Shown in pieces: positions 33,801 to 50,659 of a stretch of 64,000 nt of DNA. The translations under genes were made by a program, and so were the position numbers. Source of the DNA: Limnoperna fortunei (Eukaryota > Mollusca > Bivalvia > Mytilida > Modiolidae). The stretch lies in the NCBI GenBank assembly GCA_944474755.1, contig OX104112.1, positions 17,200,273-17,264,272 on the forward strand. Direction: 5' to 3'. The notes below the pieces were generated by a model that was not told the origin of the DNA, made no database searches, and worked only from the letters and a program-made list of their open reading frames with translations. Within the stretch, counting starts at the first letter, position 1. Every line of letters starts with the position of its first letter.

Positions 33801-35635
33801 CAATACATTGTATCTAAACTAAGTACTGTAACTGACATCGGGAGGCTGATCAACAATACATTGTATCTAGACTAAATACTGGAAACGTACACCGGGATGC
33901 CGCTCAACATTACATTGTATCTAGACAAAGTACTGGTAACTGACACCGGGAGGCTGCTCAACAATACATTGTATCTAGACAAAGTACTGGTAACTGACAC
34001 CGGGAGGCCGCTCACATTACATTGTATCTAGACAAAGTACTGGTAACTGACACCGGGAGGCTGCTCAACAATACATTGTATCTAGACAAAGTACTGGAAA
34101 CTGACACCAGGATGCTGCTCAACAATACATTGTATCTAGAATAAGTACTGGTAACTGACACAGGGATGCTGCTCAACAATACATTGTATCTAGACTAAAT
34201 ACTAGTAACTGACACCGGGAGGCCGCTCAACAATACATTGTATCTAGACAAAGTACTGGAAACTGACATCGGGATGATGCTCAACAATACATTGTATCTA
34301 GACTAAGTACTAGAAAATAACACCGGGATGCTGCTCAACAATACATTGTTTCTAGACTAAGTACTAGAAAATGACACCGGAATGCTGCTCAATAATACAT
34401 TGTATCTAGAAAAAGTACTGGAAACTGACACCGGGATGCTGCTCAACAATACATTGTATCTAGACTAAGTACTGGTAACTGACAACGGGAGGCTGCTCAA
34501 CAATATATTGTATCTAGACTAAGTACTAGAAAATGACACCGGGATGCTGCTCAATAATACATTGTATCTAGACTAAATACTGGTAACTGACACAGGGAGG
34601 CTGCTCAACAATACATTGTATCTAAACTAAGTACTGGTAACTGACACCGGGAGGCCGCTCAACAATACATTGTATCTAAACTAAGTACTGTAACTGATAC
34701 CGGGATGCTGCTCAACGATATATTGTATCTAGACTATGTACTGGAAACTGACACCGGGAGGCCGCTCAACCATACATTGTATCTAGACAAAATACTGGAA
34801 ACTGACACCGGGATGCTGCTCAACAATACATTCTATCTAGACTAAATACTGGTAACTGACACCGGGAGGCCGCTCAACAATACATTGTATCTAGACAAAA
34901 TACTGGTAACTGACACCGGGATGCTGCTCAATAATACATGGTATCTAGACTAACTACTGGTAACTGACACCGGGAGGCCGCTCAAAAATACATTGTATCT
35001 AAACTAAGTACTGTAACTGACACCGGGAGGCTGCTCAACAATACATTGTATCTAGACTAAATACTGGAAACGTACACTGGGATGCCGGTCAACATTACAT
35101 TGTATCTAGACAAAGTACTGGTAACTGACACCGGGAGGCTGCTCAACAATACATTGTATCTAGACAAAGTACTGGAAACTGACACCGGGATGCTGCTCAA
35201 CAATACATTGTATCTAGACTAAATACTGGAAACGTACACCGGGATGCCGCTCAACATTACATTGTATCTAGACAAAGTACTGGTAACTGACACCGGGAAG
35301 CTGCTCAACAATACATTGTATCTAGACATAGTACTGGAAACTGACACCGGGATGCTGCTCAACAATACATTTTATCTAAACTAAGTACTGTAACTGACAC
35401 CGGTAGGCAGCTCAACAATACATTGTATCTAGACTAAATACTGGAAACGTACACCGGGATGCCGGTCAACATTACATTGTATCTAGACAAAGTACTGGTA
35501 GCTGACACCGGGAGGCTGCTCAACAATACATTGTATCTAGACAAAGTACTGGAAACTGACACCGGGATGCTGCTCAACAATACATTGTATCTAGACTAAA
35601 TACTGGAAACGTACACCGGGATGCCGGTCAACATT

Positions 35636-38600
35636 ACATTGTATCTAGACAAAGTACTGGTAACTGACACCGGGAGGCTGCTCAACAATACATTGTATCT
35701 AGACAAAGTACTAGTAACTGACACCGGGATGCCGCTCAACATTACATTGTATCTAGACAAAAGTACTAGAAAATGACACCGGGATGCTGCTCAATAATAC
35801 ATTGTATCTAGAAAATGTACTTGAAACTGACACCGGGATGCTGCTCAACAATACATTGTATCTAGACTAAGTACTGGTAACTGACAACGGCAGGCTGCTC
35901 AACAATATATTGTATCTAGACTAAGTACTAGAAAATGACACCGGTATGCTGCTCAATAATACATTGTATCTAGACTAAATACTGGTAACTGACACAGGGA
36001 GGGTGCTCAACAATACATTGTATCTAAACTAAGTACTGGTAACTGACACCGGGAGGCGGCTCAACAATACATTGTATCTAAACTAAGTACTGTAACTGAT
36101 ACCGGGATGCTGCTCAACAATATATTGTATCTAGACTATGTACTGGAAACTGACACCGGGAGGCCGCTCAACCATACATTGTATCTAGACAAAATACTGG
36201 AAACTGACACCGGGATCCGGCTCAACAATACATTGTATCTAGAATAAATACTGGTAACTGACACCGGGATGCTGCTCAACAATATATTGTATCTAGACAA
36301 AATACTGGTAACTGACACCGGGAGGCTGCTCAACAATACATTGTATCTAGACTAAATACTGGAAACGTACACCGGGATGCCGCTCAACATTACATTGTAT
36401 CTAGACAAAGTACTGGTAACTGACACCGGGAGGCTGCTCAACAATACATTGTATCTAGACTAAGTACTGGTAACTGACACCGGGAGGCCGCTCAACAATA
36501 CATTGTATCCAAACTAAGTACTGTAACTGACACCGGGAGGCTGATCAACAATACATTGTATCTAGACTAAATACTGGAAACGTACACCGGGATGCCGCTC
36601 AACATTACATTGTATCTAGACACAGTACTGGTAACTGACACCGGGAGGCTGCTCAACAATACATTATATCTAGACAAAGTACTGGTAACTGACACCGGGA
36701 TGCTGCTCACATTACATTGTATCTAGACAAAGTACTGGAAACTGACACCGGGAGGCCGCTCACATTACATTGTATCTAGACAAAGTACTGGTAACTGACA
36801 CCGGGAGGCTGCTCAACAATACATTGTATCTAGACAAAGTACTGGAAACTGACACCAGGATGCTGCTCAACAATACATTGTATCTAGACTAAGTACTGGT
36901 AACTGACACAGGGATGCTGCTCAACAATACATTGTATCTAGACTAAATACTAGTAACTGACACCGGGAGGCCGCTCAACAATACATTGTATCTAGACAAA
37001 GTACTGGAAACTGACATCGGGATGATGCTCAACAATACATTGTATCTAGACTAAGTACTAGAAAATAACACCGGGATGCTGCTCAACAATACATTGTTTC
37101 TAGACTAAGTACTAGAAAATGACACCGGAATGCTGCTCAATAATACATTGTATCTAGAAAAAGTACTGGAAACTGACACCGGGATGCTGCTCAACAATAC
37201 ATTGTATCTAGACAAAGTACTGGTAACTGACACCGGGAGGCTGCTCAACAATACATTGTATCTAGACAAAGTACTAGTAACTGACACCGGGATGCCGCTC
37301 AACATTACATTGTATCTAGACAAAAGTACTAGAAAATGACACCGGGATGCTGCTCAATAATACATTGTATCTAGAAAATGTACTTGAAACTGACACCGGG
37401 ATGCTGCTCAACAATACATTGTATCTAGACTAAGTACTGGTAACTGACAACGGCAGGCTGCTCAACAATATATTGTATCTAGACTAAGTACTAGAAAATG
37501 ACACCGGTATGCTGCTCAATAATACATTGTATCTAGACTAAATACTGGTAACTGACACAGGGAGGGTGCTCAACAATACATTGTATCTAAACTAAGTACT
37601 GGTAACTGACACCGGGAGGCGGCTCAACAATACATTGTATCTAAACTAAGTACTGTAACTGATACCGGGATGCTGCTCAACAATATATTGTATCTAGACT
37701 ATGTACTGGAAACTGACACCGGGAGGCCGCTCAACCATACATTGTATCTAGACAAAATACTGGAAACTGACACCGGGATCCGGCTCAACAATACATTGTA
37801 TCTAGAATAAATACTGGTAACTGACACCGGGATGCTGCTCAACAATATATTGTATCTAGACAAAATACTGGTAACTGACACCGGGAGGCTGCTCAACAAT
37901 ACATTGTATCTAGACTAAATACTGGAAACGTACACCGGGATGCCGCTCAACATTACATTGTATCTAGACAAAGTACTGGTAACTGACACCGGGAGGCTGC
38001 TCAACAATACATTGTATCTAGACTAAGTACTGGTAACTGACACCGGGAGGCCGCTCAACAATACATTGTATCCAAACTAAGTACTGTAACTGACACCGGG
38101 AGGCTGATCAACAATACATTGTATCTAGACTAAATACTGGAAACGTACACCGGGATGCCGCTCAACATTACATTGTATCTAGACACAGTACTGGTAACTG
38201 ACACCGGGAGGCTGCTCAACAATACATTATATCTAGACAAAGTACTGGTAACTGACACCGGGATGCTGCTCACATTACATTGTATCTAGACAAAGTACTG
38301 GAAACTGACACCGGGAGGCCGCTCACATTACATTGTATCTAGACAAAGTACTGGTAACTGACACCGGGAGGCTGCTCAACAATACATTGTATCTAGACAA
38401 AGTACTGGAAACTGACACCAGGATGCTGCTCAACAATACATTGTATCTAGACTAAGTACTGGTAACTGACACAGGGATGCTGCTCAACAATACATTGTAT
38501 CTAGACTAAATACTAGTAACTGACACCGGGAGGCCGCTCAACAATACATTGTATCTAGACAAAGTACTGGAAACTGACATCGGGATGATGCTCAACAATA

Positions 38601-38761
38601 CATTGTATCTAGACTAAGTACTAGAAAATAACACCGGGATGCTGCTCAACAATACATTGTTTCTAGACTAAGTACTAGAAAATGACACCGGAATGCTGCT
38701 CAATAATACATTGTATCTAGAAAAAGTACTGGAAACTGACACCGGGATGCTGCTCAACAAT
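35636..38761. repeat. Tandem duplicated satellite block, 1563 bp per copy
   Basis: Rare variants recur at a constant offset of 1563 bp (about 29 units): GAAAATGTACTTGAAACTG (35813 and 37376), GGGATCCGGCTC, the shortened GCTCACATTACA unit, and ACTGACACCAGGATG (36846 and 38409). The copies diverge beyond about 37207 and 38770. Confidence 0.8.
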
Positions 38762-41700
38762 ACATTGTATCTAGACTAAGTACTGGTAACTGACAACGGG
38801 AGGCTGCTCAACAATATATTGTATCTAGACTAAATACTGGTAACTGACACAGGGAGGCTGCTCAACAATACATTGTATCTAAACTAAGTACTGGTAACTG
38901 ACACCGGGAGGCCGCTCAACAATACATTGTATCTAAACTAAGTACTGGAACTGATACCGGGATGCTGCTCAACGATATATTGTATCTAGACTATGTACTG
39001 GAAACTGACACCGGGAGGCCGCTCAACCATACATTGTATCTAGACAAAATACTGGAAACTGACACCGGGATGCTGCTCAACAATATATTCTATCTAGACT
39101 AAATACTGGTAACTGACACCGGGAGGCCGCTCAACAATACATTGTATCTAGACAAAATACTGGTAACTGACACCGGGATGCTGCTCAATAATACATGGTA
39201 TCTAGACTGACTACTGGTAACTGACACCGGGAGGTTGCTCAACAATACATTGTATCTAAACTAAGTACTGTAACTGACACCGGGAGGCTGCTCAACAATA
39301 CATGGTATCTAGACTAAATACTGGAAACGTACACTGGGATGCCGGTCAACATTACATTGTATCTAGACAAAGTACTGGTAACTGACACCGGGAGGCTGCT
39401 TAACAATACATTGTATCTAGACAAAGTACTGGAAACTGACACCGGGATGCTGCTCAACAATACATTGTATCTAGACTAAATACTGGAAACGTACACCGGG
39501 ATGCCGCTCAACATTACATTGTATCTAGACAAAGTACTGGTAACTGACACCGGGAAGCTGCTCAACAATACATTGTATCTAGACATAGTACTGGAAACTG
39601 ACACCGGGATGCTGCTCAACAATACATTGTATCTAAACTAAGTACTGTAACTGACACCGGGAGGCTGCTCAACAATACATTGTATCTAAACTAAGTACTG
39701 TAACTGACACCGGGAGGCCGCTCAACAATACATTGTATCTAAACTAAGTACTGTAACTGACACCGGGAGGCTGCTCAACATTACATTGTATCTAGACTAA
39801 ATACTGGAAACGTACACCGGGATGCTGCTCAACAATACATTGTATCTAGACAAAGTACTGTAACTGACACAGGGATGCTGCTCAACAATACATTGTATCT
39901 AGACTAAATACTGGAAACGTACACCGGGATGCCGGTCAACATTACATTGTATCTAGACAAAGTACTGGTAACTGACACCGGGAGGCTGCTCAACAATACA
40001 TTGTATCTAGACTAAATACTGGAAACGTACACCGGGATGCCGGTCAACATTACATTGTATCTAGACAAAGTACTGTAACTGACACAGGGATGCTGCTCAA
40101 CAATACATTGTATCTAAACTAAATACTGGAAACGTACACCGGGATGCCGGTCAACATTACATTGTATCTAGACAAAGTACTGGTAACTGACACCGGGAGG
40201 CTGCTCAACAATACATTGTATCTAGACAAAGTACTAGTAACTGACACCGGGATGCCGCTCAACATTACATTGTATCTAGAAAAAGTACTGGTAACTGACA
40301 CCGGGAGGCTGCTCAACAATACATTGTATCTAGACAAAGTACTGGAAACTGACACCGGGATGCTGCTCAACAATACATTGTATCTAGACAAAGTACTGGT
40401 AACTGACACCGGGAGGCTGCTCAACAATACATTGTATCTAGACAAAGTACTGGTAACTGACACCGGGAAGCTACTCAACAATACATTGTATCTAGACAAA
40501 GTACTGGAAACTGACACCGGGATGCTGCTCAACAATACATTGTATCTAAACTAAGTACTGTAACTGACACCGGGAGACTGCTCAACAATACATTGTAACT
40601 AAACTAAGTACTGTAACTGACACCGGGAGGCTGCTCAACAATACATTGTATCTGAACTAAGTACTGTAACTGACACCGTGAGGCCGCTCAACAATACATT
40701 GTATCTAAACTAAGTACTGTAACTGACACCGGTAGGCAGCTCAACAATACATTGTATCTAGACTAAATACTGGAAACTGACACCGGGATGCTGCTCAACA
40801 ATACATTGTATCTAGACTAAATACTGGAAACGTACACCGGGATGCCGCTCAACATTACATTGTATCTAGACAAAGTACTGGTAACTGACACCGGGAGGCT
40901 GCTCAACAATACATTGTATCTAGACAAAGTACTGGAAACTGACACCGGGATGCTGCTCAACAATACATTGTATCTAGACAAAGTACTGGTAACTGACACC
41001 GGGAGGCTGCTCAACAATACATTGTATCTAGACAAAGTACTGGTAACTGACACCGGGAGGCCGCTCAACATTACATTGTATCTAGACAAAGTACTGGTAA
41101 CTGACACCGGGAGGCTGCTCAACAATACATTGTATCTAGACAAAGTACTGGTAACTGACACCGCGAGGCCGCTCAACATTACATTGTATCTAGACAAAGT
41201 ACTGGTAACTGACACCGGGAGGCTGCTCAATAATACATTGTATCTAGACAAAGTACTGGAAACTGACACCGGGATTCTGCTCAACAATACATTGTATCTA
41301 GACTAAGTACTGGTAACTGACACAGGGATGCTGCTCAACAATACATTGTATCTAGACTAAATACTGGTAACTGACACCGGGAGGCCGCTCAACAATACAT
41401 TGTATCTAGACAAAGTACTGGAAACTGACATCGGGATGCTGCTCAACAATACATTGTATCTAGACTAAGTACTAGAAAATGACACCGGGATGGTGCTCAA
41501 CAATACATTGTATCTAGACTAAGTACTAGAAAATGACCCCGGGATGCTGCTCAATAATACATTGTATCTAGACTAAGTACTGTAACTGACACCGGGAGAC
41601 TGCTCAACAATACATTGTAACTAAACTAAGTACTGTAACTGACACCGGGAGGCCGCTCAACAATACATTGTATCTGAACTAAGCACTGTAACTGACACCG

Positions 41701-43240
41701 GTAGGCAGCTCAACAATACATTGTATCTAGACAAAGTACTGTAACTGACACTGGGAGGCTGCTCAACAATACATTGTATCTAGACTAAATACTGGAAACG
41801 TACACCGGGATGCCGGTCAACATTACATTGTATCTAGACAAAGTACTGGTAACTGACACCGGGAGGCTGCTCAACAATACATTGTATCTGAACTAAGTAC
41901 TGTAACTGACACCGGGAGGCCGCTCAACAATACATTGTATCTAAACTAAATACTGGAAACGTACACCGGGATGCCGGTCAACATTACATTGTATCTAGAC
42001 AAAGTACTGGTAACTGACACCGGGAGGCTGCTCAACAATACATTGTATCTAGACAAAGTACTGGAAACTGACACCGGGATGCTGCTCAACAATACATTGT
42101 ATCTAGACTAAATACTGGAAACGTACACCGGGATGCCGCTCAACATAACATTGTATATAGACAAAGTACTGGTAACTGACACCGGGAGGCTGCTCAACAA
42201 TACATTGTATCTACACAAAGTACTGGAAACTGACACCGGGATGCTGCTCAACAATACATTGTATCTAGACAAAGTACTGGTAACTGACACCGGGAGGCTG
42301 CTCAACAATACATTGTATCTAGACAAAGTACTGGTAACTGACACCGGGAGGCCGCTCAACATTACATTGTATCTAGACAAAGTACTGGTAACTGACACCG
42401 GGAGGCTGCTCAACAATACATTGTATCTAGACAAAGTACTGGTAACTGACACCGCGAGGCCGCTCAACATTACATTGTATCTAGACAAAGTACTGGTAAC
42501 TGACACCGGGAGGCTGCTCAACAATATATTGTATCTAGACTAAGTACTAGAAAATGACACCGGGATGCTGCTCAACAATACATTGTATCTAGACTAAGTA
42601 CTGGTAACTGACACAGGGATGCTGCTCAACAATACATTGTATCTAGACTAAATACTGGTAACTGACACCGGGAGGCCGCTCAACAATACATTGTATCTAG
42701 ACTAAGTACTGGTAACTGACACCGGGAGGCTGCTCAACAATACATTGTATCTAGACTAAGTACTAGAAAATGACACCGGGATGCTGCTCAACAATACATT
42801 GTATCCAGACTAAGTACTAGAAAATGACCCCGGGATGCTGCTCAATAATACATTGTATCTAGAAAAAGTACTGGAAACTGACACCGGGATGCCGCTCAAC
42901 AATACATTGTATCTGGACTAAGTACTGGTAACTGACACCGGGAGGCTGCTCAACAATATATTGTATCTAGACTAAGTACTAGAAAATGACACCGGGATGC
43001 CTCTCAATAATACATTGTATCTAGACTAAATACTGGTAACTGACACAGGGAGGCTGCTCAACAATACATTGTATCTAAACTAAATACTGGTTACTGACAC
43101 CGGGAGGTCGCTCAACAATACATTGTATCTAAACTAAGTACTGTAACTGACACTGGGATGCAGCTCAACAATATATTGTATCTAGACTATGTACTGGAAA
43201 CTGACACCGGGAGGCAGCTCAACCATACATTGTATCTAGA

Positions 43241-45392
43241 CAAAATACTGGAAACTGACACCGGGATGCTGCTCAACAATACATTGTATCTAGACACAAT
43301 ACTGGTAACTGACACCGGGATGCTGCTCAATAATACATGGTATCTAGACTAACTACTGGTAACTGACACCGGGAGGCCGCTCAAAAATACATTGTATCTA
43401 AACTAAGTACTGTAACTGACACCGGGAGGCTGCTCAACAATACATTGTATCTAAACTAAGTACTGTAACTGACACCGGGACGCTGCTCAACAATACATTG
43501 TGTCTGAACTAAGTACTGTAACTGACACCGGGAGGCCGCTCAACAATACATTGTATCTAAACTAAGTACTGTAACTGACACCGGGAGGCTGCTCAACAAT
43601 ACATTGTATCTAGACTAAATACTGGAAACGTACACCGGGATGCCGGTCAACATTACATTGTATCTAGACAAAGTACTGGTAACTGACACCGGGAGGCTGC
43701 TCAACAATACATTGTATCTAGACAAAGTACTGGAAACTGACACCGGGATGCTGCTCAACAATACATTGTATCTAGACAAAGTACTGGTAACTGACACCGG
43801 GAGGCTGCTCAACAATACATTGTATCTAGAAAAAGTACTGGTAACTGACACCGGGAGGCCGCTCAACATTACATTGTATCTAGACAAAGTACTGGTAACT
43901 GACACCGGGAGGCTGCTCAACAATACATTGTATCTAGACAAAGTACTGGTAACTGACACCGGGAGGCCGCTCAACATTACATTCTATCTAGACAAAGTAC
44001 TGGTAACTGACACCGGGAGGCTGCTCAACAATACATTGTATCTAGACAAAGTACTGGAAACTGACACCGGGATGCTGCTCAACAATACATTGTATCTAGA
44101 CTAAGTACTGGTAACTGACACAGGGATGCTGCTCAACAATACATTGTATCTAGACTAAATACTGGTAACTGACACCGGGAGGCCGCTCAACAATACATTG
44201 TATCTAGACAAAGTACTGGAAACTGACATCGGGATGCTGCTCAACAATACATTGTATCTAGACTAAGTACTAGAAAATGACACCGGGATGCTGCTCAACA
44301 ATACATTGTATCTAGACAAAATACTGGAAACTGACACCGGGATGCTGCTCAACAATACATTGTATCTAGACACAATACTGGTAACTGACACCGGGATGCT
44401 GCTCAATAATACATGGTATCTAGACTAACTACTGGTAACTGACACCGGGAGGCCGCTCAAAAATACATTGTATCTAAACTAAGTACTGTAACTGACACCG
44501 GGAGGCTGCTCAACAATACATTGTATCTAAACTAAGTACTGTAACTGACACCGGGACGCTGCTCAACAATACATTGTGTCTGAACTAAGTACTGTAACTG
44601 ACACCGGGAGGCCGCTCAACAATACATTGTATCTAAACTAAGTACTGTAACTGACACCGGGAGGCTGCTCAACAATACATTGTATCTAGACTAAATACTG
44701 GAAACGTACACCGGGATGCCGGTCAACATTACATTGTATCTAGACAAAGTACTGGTAACTGACACCGGGAGGCTGCTCAACAATACATTGTATCTAGACA
44801 AAGTACTGGAAACTGACACCGGGATGCTGCTCAACAATACATTGTATCTAGACAAAGTACTGGTAACTGACACCGGGAGGCTGCTCAACAATACATTGTA
44901 TCTAGAAAAAGTACTGGTAACTGACACCGGGAGGCCGCTCAACATTACATTGTATCTAGACAAAGTACTGGTAACTGACACCGGGAGGCTGCTCAACAAT
45001 ACATTGTATCTAGACAAAGTACTGGTAACTGACACCGGGAGGCCGCTCAACATTACATTCTATCTAGACAAAGTACTGGTAACTGACACCGGGAGGCTGC
45101 TCAACAATACATTGTATCTAGACAAAGTACTGGAAACTGACACCGGGATGCTGCTCAACAATACATTGTATCTAGACTAAGTACTGGTAACTGACAGAGG
45201 GATGCTGCTCAACAATACATTGTATCTAGACTAAATACTGGTAACTGACACCGGGAGGCCGCTCAACAATACATTGTATCTAGACAAAGTACTGGAAACT
45301 GACATCGGGATGCTGCTCAACAATACATTGTATCTAGACTAAGTACTAGAAAATGACACCGGGATGCTGCTCAACAATACATTGTATCTAGA
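43241..45392. repeat. Tandem duplicated satellite block, 1076 bp per copy
   Basis: Variants such as CTAGACACAATACTGG (43290 and 44366), GGGACGCTGCTC, TGTGTCTGAACTAAG and ACATTCTATCTAGAC recur at an offset of 1076 bp (about 20 units). One visible difference is ACACAGGG against ACAGAGGG. The copies stop matching near 44317 and 45393. Confidence 0.8.
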
Positions 45393-48300
45393 CTAAGTAC
45401 TAGAAAATGACCCCGGGATGCTGCTCAATAATACATTGTATCTAGAAAAAGTACTGGAAACTTACACCGGGATGCTGCTCAACAATACATTGTATCTAGA
45501 CTAAGTACTGGTAACTGACACCGGGAGGCTGCTCAACAATATATTGTATCTAGACTAAGTACTAGAAAATGACACCGGGATGCTGCTCAATAATACATTG
45601 TATCTAGACTAAATACTGGTAACTGACACAGGGAGGCTGCTCAACAATACATTGTATCTAAACTAAATACTGGTTACTGACACCGGGAGGTCGCTCAACA
45701 ATACATTGTAAAGTATGGTAACTGACACTGGGATGCAGCTCAACAATATATTGTATCTAGACTATGTACTGGAAACTGACACCGGGAGGCCGCTCAACCA
45801 TACATTGTATCTAGACAAAATACTGGAAACTGACACCGGGATGCTGCTCAACCATACATTGTATCTAGAATAAATACTGGTAACTGACACCGGGATGCTG
45901 CTCAACAATACATTGTATCTAGACAAAATAATGGTAACTGACACCGGGATGCTGCTCAATAATACATGGTATCTAGACTAACTACTGGTAACTGACACCG
46001 GGAGGCCGCTCAAAAATACATTGTATCTAAACTAAGTACTGTAACTGACACCGGGAGGCTGCTCAACAATACATTGTATCTAGACTAAATACTGGAAACG
46101 TACACTGGGATGCCGGTCAACATTACATTGTATCGAGACAAAGTACTGGTAACTGACACCGGGAGGCTGCTCAACAATACATTGTATCTAGACAAAGTAC
46201 TGGAAACTGACACCGGGATGCTGCTCAACAATACATTGTATCTAGACTAAATACTGGAAAGGTACACCGGGATGCCGCTCAACATTACATTGTATCTAGA
46301 CAAAGTACTGGAAACTGACATCGGGATGCTGCTCAACAATACATTGTATCTAGACTAAGTACTAGAAAATGACACCGGGATGCTGCTCAACAATACATTG
46401 TATCTAGACTAAGTACTAGAAAATGACCCCGGGATGCTGCTCAATAATACATTGTATCTAGAAAAAGTACTGGAAACTGACACCGGTAGGCAGCTCAACA
46501 ATACATTGTATCTAAACTAAATACTGGAAACGTACACCGGGATGCCGGTCAACATTATATTGTATCTAGACAAAGTACCGGTAGATGACACCGGGAGGCT
46601 GCTCAACAATACATTGTATCTAGACTAAATACTGGAAACGTACACCGGGATGCCGGTCAACATTACATTGTATCTAGACAAAGTACTGGTAACTGACACC
46701 GGGAGGTTGCTCAACAATACATTGTATCTAGACAAAGTACTGGAAACTGACACCGGGATGCTGCTCAACAATACATTGTATCTAGACTAAGTACTGGTAA
46801 CTGACACAGGGATGCTGCTCAACAATACATTGTATCTAGACTAAATACTGGTAACTGACAACGGGCGGCCGCTCAACAATACATTGTATCTAGACCAAGT
46901 ACTGGAAACTGACATCGGGATGCTGCTCAACAATACATTGTATCTAGACTAAGTACTAGAAAATGACACCGGGATGCTGCTCAACAATACATTGTATCTA
47001 GACTAAGTACTAGAAAATGACCCCGGGATGCTGCTCAATAATACATTGTATCTAGAAAAAGTACTGGAAACTGACACCGGGATGCTGCTCAACAATACAT
47101 TGTATCTAGACTAAGTACTGGTAACTGACACCTTGAGGCTGCTCAACAATATATTGTATCTAGACTAAGTACTAGAAAATGACACCGGGATGCTGCTCAA
47201 TAATACATTGTATCTAGACTAAATACTGGTAACTGACACAGGGAGGCTGCTCAACAATACATTGTATCTAAACTAAATACTGGTTACTGACACCGGGAGG
47301 TCGCTCAACAATACATTGTATCTAAACTAAGTACTGTAACTGACACTGGGATGCAGCTCAACAATATATTGTATCTAGACTATGTACTGGAAACTGACAC
47401 CGGGAGGCCGCTCAACCATACATTGTATCTAGACAAAATACTGGAAACTGACACCGGGATGCTGCTCAACAATACATTGTATCTAGAATAAATACTGGTA
47501 ACTGACACCGGGATGCTGCTCAACAATACATTGTATCTAGACTAACTACTGGTAACTGACACCGGGAGGGCGCTCAAAAATACATTGTATCTAAACTAAG
47601 TACTGTAACTGACACCGGGAGGCTGCTCAACAATACATTGTATCTAGACTAAATACTGGAAACGTACACTGGGATGCCGGTCAACATTACATTGTATCGA
47701 GACAAAGTACTGGTAACTGACACCGGGAGGCTGCTCAACAATACATTGTATCTAGACAAAGTACTGGAAACTGACACCGGGATGCTGCTCAACAATACAT
47801 TGTATCTAGACTAAATACTGGAAACGTACACCGGGATGCCGCTCAACATTACATTGTATCTAGACAAAGTACTGGTAACTGACACCGGGAAGCTGCTCAA
47901 CAATACATTGTATCTAGACAAAGTACTGCAAACTGACACCGGGATGCTGCTCAACAATACATTGTATCTAAACTAAGTACTGTAACTGACACCGGGAGGC
48001 TGCTCAACAATACATTGTATCTAAACTAAGTACTGTAACTGACACCGGTAGGCAGCTCAACATTACATTGTATCTAGACAAAGTACTGGAAACTGACACC
48101 GGGAGGCTGCTCAACAATACATTGTATCTAAACTAAATACTGGAAACATACATCCGGATGCCGGTCAACATTACATTGTATCTAGTCAAAGTACTGGTAG
48201 ATGACACCGGGAGGCTGCTCAACAATACATTGTATCTAGACAAAGTACTGGAAACTGACACCGGGATGCTGCTCAACAATACATTGTATCTAGACTAAAT

Positions 48301-48618
48301 ACTGGAAACGTACACCGGGATGCCGCTCAACATTACATTGTATCTAGACAAAGTACTGGTAACTGACACCGGGAAGCTGCTCAACAATACATTGTATCTA
48401 CACAAAGTACTGGAAACTGACACCGGGAGGCTGCTCAACAATACATTGTATCTAAACTAAGTACTGTAACTGACACCGGGAGGCTGCTCAACAATACATT
48501 GTATCTAAACTAAGTACTGTAACTGACACCGGGAGGCTGCTCAACAATACATTGTATCTGAACTAAGTACTGTAACTGACACCGGGATCTGCTCAACAAT
48601 ACATTGTATCTAGACTAA

Positions 48619-49374
48619 ATACTGGAAACGTACACCTGGATGCCGGTCAACATTACATTGTATCTAGACAAAGTACTGGTAACTGACACCGGGAGGTTGC
48701 TCAACAATACATTGTATCTAGACAAAGTACTGGAAACTGACACCGGGATGCTGCTCAACAATACATTGTATCTAGACTAAATACTGGAAACGTACACCGG
48801 GATGGCGCTCAACATTACATTGTATCTAGACAAAGTACTGGTAACTGACACCGGGAGGCTGCTCAACAATACATTGTATCTAGACAAAGTACTGGAAACT
48901 GACACCGGGATGCTGCTCAACAATACATTGTATCTAGACAAAGTACTGGTAACTGACACCGGGAGGCTGCTCAACAATACATTGTATCTAGACTAAATAC
49001 TGGAAACGTACACCTGGATGCCGGTCAACATTACATTGTATCTAGACAAAGTACTGGTAACTGACACCGGGAGGTTGCTCAACAATACATTGTATCTAGA
49101 CAAAGTACTGGAAACTGACACCGGGATGCTGCTCAACAATACATTGTATCTAGACTAAATACTGGAAACGTACACCGGGATGGCGCTCAACATTACATTG
49201 TATCTAGACAAAGTACTGGTAACTGACACCGGGAGGCTGCTCAACAATACATTGTATCTAGACAAAGTACTGGAAACTGACACCGGGATGCTGCTCAACA
49301 ATACATTGTATCTAGACAAAGTACTGGTAACTGACACCGGGAGGCTGCTCAACAATACATTGTATCTAGACAAA
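48619..49374. repeat. Tandem duplicated satellite block, 378 bp (seven units) per copy
   Basis: TACACCTGGATGCCGG at 48631 recurs at 49009, followed in both by the GGGAGGTTGCTC and GGGATGGCGCTC variants. The offset is exactly 7 x 54 bp. Confidence 0.75.
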
Positions 49375-50659
49375 GTACTGGTAACTGACACCGGGAGGCC
49401 GCTCACCATTACATTGTATCTAGACAAAGTACTGGTAACTGACACCGGGAGGCTGCTCAACAATACATTGTATCTAGACTAAGTACTGGTAACTGACACC
49501 GGGAGGCTGCTCAACATTACATTGTATCTAGACAAAGTACTGGTAACTGACACCGGGAGGCAGCTCAACATTACATTGTATCTAGACAAAGTACTGGTAA
49601 CTGACACCGGGAGGCTGCTCAACAATACATTGTATCTAGACAAAGTACTGGAAACTGACACCGGGATGCTGCTCAACAATACATTGTATCTAGACTAAGT
49701 ACTGGTAACTGACACAGGGATGCTGCTCAACAATACATTGTATCTAGACTAAATACTGGTAACTGACACCGGGAGGCCGCTCAACAATACATTGTATCTA
49801 GAGAAAGTACTGGAAACTGACATCGGGATGCTGCTCAACAATACATTGTATCTAGACTAAGTACTAGAAAATGACACCGGGATGCTGCTCAACAAAACAT
49901 TGTATCTAGACTAAGTACTAGAAAATGACCCCGGGATGCTGCTCAATAATACATTGTATCTAGAAAAAGTACTGGAAACTGACACCGGGATGCTTCTCAA
50001 CAATACATTGTATCTAGACTAAGTACTGGTAACTGACACCGGGAGCCTGCTCAACAATATATTGTATCTAGACTAAGTACTAGAAAATGACACCGGGATG
50101 CTGCTCAATAATACATTGTATCTAGACTAAATACTGGTAACTGACACAGGGAGGCTGCTCAACAATACATTGTATCTAAACTAAATACTGGTAACTGACA
50201 CCGGGAGGCCGCTCAACAATACATTGTATCTAAACTAAGTACTGTAACTGACACTGGGATGCAGCTCAACAATATATTGTATCTAAACTATGTACTGGAA
50301 ACTGACACCGGGAGGTCGCTCAACCATACATTGTATCTAGACAAAATACTGGAAACTGACACCGGGATGCTGCTCAACAATACATTGTATCTAGAATAAA
50401 TACTGGTAACTGACACCGAGATGCTGCTCAACAATACATTGTATCTAGACAAAATACTGGTAACTGAAACCGGGATGCTGCTCAATAATACATGGTGTCT
50501 AGACTAAATACTGGTAACTGACACCGGGATGCTGCTCAACAATACATTGTAAAGTACTGTAACTGACACCGGGAGGCCGCTCAAAAATGCATTGTATCTA
50601 AACTAAGTACTGTAACTGACACCGGGAGGCTGCTCAACAATACATTGTATCTAGACTAA